Assembly: GCA_003645915.1 (NCBI GenBank)
Contig: QNDG01000052.1
Coordinates: forward strand, 1-7,517
Direction of reading: 5' to 3'
Source of the DNA: Candidatus Zhuqueibacterota bacterium
GTDB taxonomy: Bacteria; Zhuqueibacterota; QNDG01
Length of the DNA: 7,517 nucleotides
Translations under genes and position numbers: made by a program
In this document: piece after piece, positions 6,016 to 7,517 of the stretch
How the letters are laid out: each line of letters opens with the position of its first letter
How positions within the stretch are numbered: position 1 is the stretch's first letter
The notes under the pieces: model-generated
Databases searched by the model: none
Told to the model about the DNA's origin: nothing
The model's input: only the letters and a program-made list of their open reading frames with translations

Positions 6016-7341
6016 ATGAAACATGTACTGTTTTTGTCTTATTATTTTCCTCCTGCAGGAGGATCTGCGGTTCAGAGAATTTTGAAATTTGTAAAATACC
6101 TGCCTGAATACGGATGGATGCCCTTTGTAGTTACAACCGAATCTGAGAAAATAATTCTCAAAGATGAATCCTTAATAAAGGAGATCCCGGAAAATATTAA
6201 AATTATCAGGACGTCATCTCCGGATCTTTACAATTTTTATTCGCGGTTTACCGGAAAAGCAAAAACGAGTGATGCTGATCTTTCTGCGCTTGCGGCAGGT
6301 AGTAAGGAAACTTCATTATTATCAAAAGCTGCTGTTTTTATCAGAGCTGCTTTTTTTATCCCTGATGCGAGAGTAGGGTGGCTTCCGTATGTTTTAAGAG
6401 AAAGTCTGAAAATTATAAGGAAAAACCGCATACATGTGATTTTTGCCAGTGCTCCTCCTTTTACAACTCTCCTTGCAGGAGCTTTTTTGTCAAAATTAAC
6501 CGGGATCCCCTTTATTGCTGATTACAGAGATCCGTGGACAGGCGCGTATTTTTATTTTCAAAGGCCTTTAATTTCAACAATGTTTGAAAAATTTTTAGAG
6601 AAGAGGTGTATTCTTACTGCAAACAGAATTATTGCCATTAATCAGCCCATTGCAGAGATAATTAAAGATGTCAGCAGGAGGGGAGAATCATTATCCGAGA
6701 AAATAAGAATTATTCCCAATGGATTTGATCCTGCTGATTTTGAAGATATTGATCCTGTAATTGAAAATGGTAAGTTTACTATTGTTTATACCGGAACCCA
6801 GCACGCAAGAATGAATTCTGTTAAGTTTATCCGGAGTATTGAAAAAGCTGTAAGATCCGAACCTGAGATAGGGAAATATCTCTTAATTAAATTTATAGGA
6901 AGAACTTCGCAGGATGTCAGGGAAAAAATCCACAATTCCAAAATCAGGCGGAACATAAAATTTATTGAACATATTCCGCACAGAGAATGTCTTAATCATG
7001 CAGCAGGGGCTGATCTGCTTTTGCTTTTAATACCAGAGACACCCGGGAACGAGCTGATTGTCACCGGAAAACTTTTTGAATACTTAAGATCAGGGAAGCC
7101 CATACTGTGCCTTGCACACAGAGGTGATGCTGCTGATATTATAAGAAAGGCAAATGCAGGCTATACAATTGCACCTGATAACATTGATGAGCAGGTATCT
7201 TTTATAGTAAAAAGTTTTAACAGGTTTAAAAACAAAAAACCCTTAATTGAAGGCAAAAGGGATCAAGCCTACATACAGGGGTTCAGCAGAAAAAGATCAA
7301 CTCAAAAACTGGCTGATATATTTAACGAGGTGTTGACCTGA
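6016..7341 (+). CDS. GT4-type glycosyltransferase (GT-B fold), second
   Basis: A 441-residue GT-B glycosyltransferase of a subfamily common in capsule, O-antigen and exopolysaccharide loci. Diagnostic segments are YYFPPAGGSAVQR (9-21) in the acceptor-domain loop, FIPDARVGWLP (114-124), ASAPPFT (144-150) and IADYRDPWTG (167-176). The linker to the donor domain has RIIPNGFDP (231-239), then YTGTQH (248-253). The donor-binding helix is VTGKLFEYLRSGKPIL (359-374), where K362 and E365 are the expected conserved residues. The extended N-terminal domain explains a length above a plain GT4. ATG at 6016 lies 12 nt after the methyltransferase stop, with AGGT (6007-6010) as a modest ribosome-binding site at 5 nt. 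The donor and acceptor sugars cannot be predicted. It is only distantly similar to the GT4 enzyme at 4040-5164, so it is not a recent duplicate. Confidence 0.92.
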   Translation: MKHVLFLSYYFPPAGGSAVQRILKFVKYLPEYGWMPFVVTTESEKIILKDESLIKEIPENIKIIRTSSPDLYNFYSRFTGKAKTSDADLSALAAGSKETSLLSKAAVFIRAAFFIPDARVGWLPYVLRESLKIIRKNRIHVIFASAPPFTTLLAGAFLSKLTGIPFIADYRDPWTGAYFYFQRPLISTMFEKFLEKRCILTANRIIAINQPIAEIIKDVSRRGESLSEKIRIIPNGFDPADFEDIDPVIENGKFTIVYTGTQHARMNSVKFIRSIEKAVRSEPEIGKYLLIKFIGRTSQDVREKIHNSKIRRNIKFIEHIPHRECLNHAAGADLLLLLIPETPGNELIVTGKLFEYLRSGKPILCLAHRGDAADIIRKANAGYTIAPDNIDEQVSFIVKSFNRFKNKKPLIEGKRDQAYIQGFSRKRSTQKLADIFNEVLT

Positions 7342-7353
7342 TCTGTAATCAGG
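7337..7353 (+). promoter_or_regulatory. Small hairpin joining the stop of one glycosyltransferase gene to the start region of the next
   Basis: CCTGAT (7337-7342) and ATCAGG (7348-7353) can pair with a 5-nt loop. The left arm contains the TGA stop (7339-7341) of the preceding gene. The right arm contains most of AGGA (7351-7354), the only Shine-Dalgarno-like sequence before the ATG at 7367. There is no following T run, so it is not an intrinsic terminator. The stem is short and half A-T, so its stability is doubtful. Confidence 0.3.
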
Positions 7354-7366
7354 ATTAAAAACGGAC

Positions 7367-7517
7367 ATGAAGATATTAATGATAGTTGCAAATTCCTATC
7401 GTCATGACAGCAGAGTATCTGCCGAAGCGGAAGCTCTTGCATGTGCAGGTCATCAGGTTACAGTAATAGACTGGGACAGAGATTACAGGTATCCGGAAAA
7501 AGATTCAATTAACGGAA
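7367..7517 (+). CDS. GT4-like glycosyltransferase, N-terminal fragment cut by the window edge
   Basis: Fifty codons are visible before the right edge. They read as a hydrophobic first strand, MKILMIVANS, then DSRVSAEAEALACAGHQVTV (14-33) and IDWDRD (34-39). The pattern 'SRV..EA..LA.AGH.VTV..WDR' is the usual start of a GT4/GT-B acceptor domain, so this is most likely a third GT4 glycosyltransferase of the same cluster. The ATG at 7367 follows the preceding stop by 25 nt. The Shine-Dalgarno candidate AGGA (7351-7354) is 12 nt away, which is long. An in-frame ATG at codon 5 (7379) is less likely because it would cut into the first strand. The catalytic and donor-binding parts are outside the window. 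Confidence 0.75.
   Translation, partial: MKILMIVANSYRHDSRVSAEAEALACAGHQVTVIDWDRDYRYPEKDSING

Overview
The window is a compact, AT-rich stretch of bacterial chromosome. A partial gene on the minus strand at the left edge (the start of priA, primosomal helicase) faces away from a tight, six-gene rightward run that leaves the window at the right edge. Outer-membrane-type lipoproteins show a Gram-negative envelope. A large TPR lipoprotein next to a DUF4292/LolB-like lipoprotein, together with AT-rich DNA, suggests a lineage in or near the Fibrobacteres-Chlorobi-Bacteroidetes (FCB) group. Recognisable Shine-Dalgarno sequences before several genes make a typical Bacteroidota genome less likely. This placement is inference; no taxonomic marker is complete here.

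Layout. 1-361 (minus): N-terminal 120 residues of PriA. 362-596: divergent intergenic region with two facing copies of a 13-bp box, one upstream of each gene. 597-2288: TPR-repeat lipoprotein. 2303-3088: DUF4292/LolB-like lipoprotein. 3078-4037: GT2 glycosyltransferase of the polyprenyl-phosphate (DPM1/GtrB/ArnC-like) type with two C-terminal membrane segments. 4040-5164: GT4-type glycosyltransferase. 5203-6003: SAM-dependent methyltransferase with a C-terminal membrane segment. 6016-7341: second GT4-type glycosyltransferase. 7367-end: N-terminus of a third GT4-like glycosyltransferase, cut by the window edge.

The rightward genes are separated by -11, 2, 12, 14, 25 and 38 nt, so they are probably one transcription unit or two closely coupled ones. 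Functionally there are two parts: a lipoprotein pair likely placed at the outer membrane, and a glycan-assembly block (a membrane glycosyltransferase, cytoplasmic GT-B transferases and a tethered methyltransferase) that probably builds a lipid-linked cell-surface saccharide. No initiating sugar-phosphate transferase, flippase, polymerase or ligase lies in the window, so the product cannot be named.

I found no RNA gene, mobile element, CRISPR array or convincing terminator, and no clear sign of a wholly new system. The points most worth checking are the mirrored intergenic boxes, the two consecutive TTG-initiated genes at coupled junctions, the membrane-anchored methyltransferase, and the link between the lipoprotein pair and the glycan genes.
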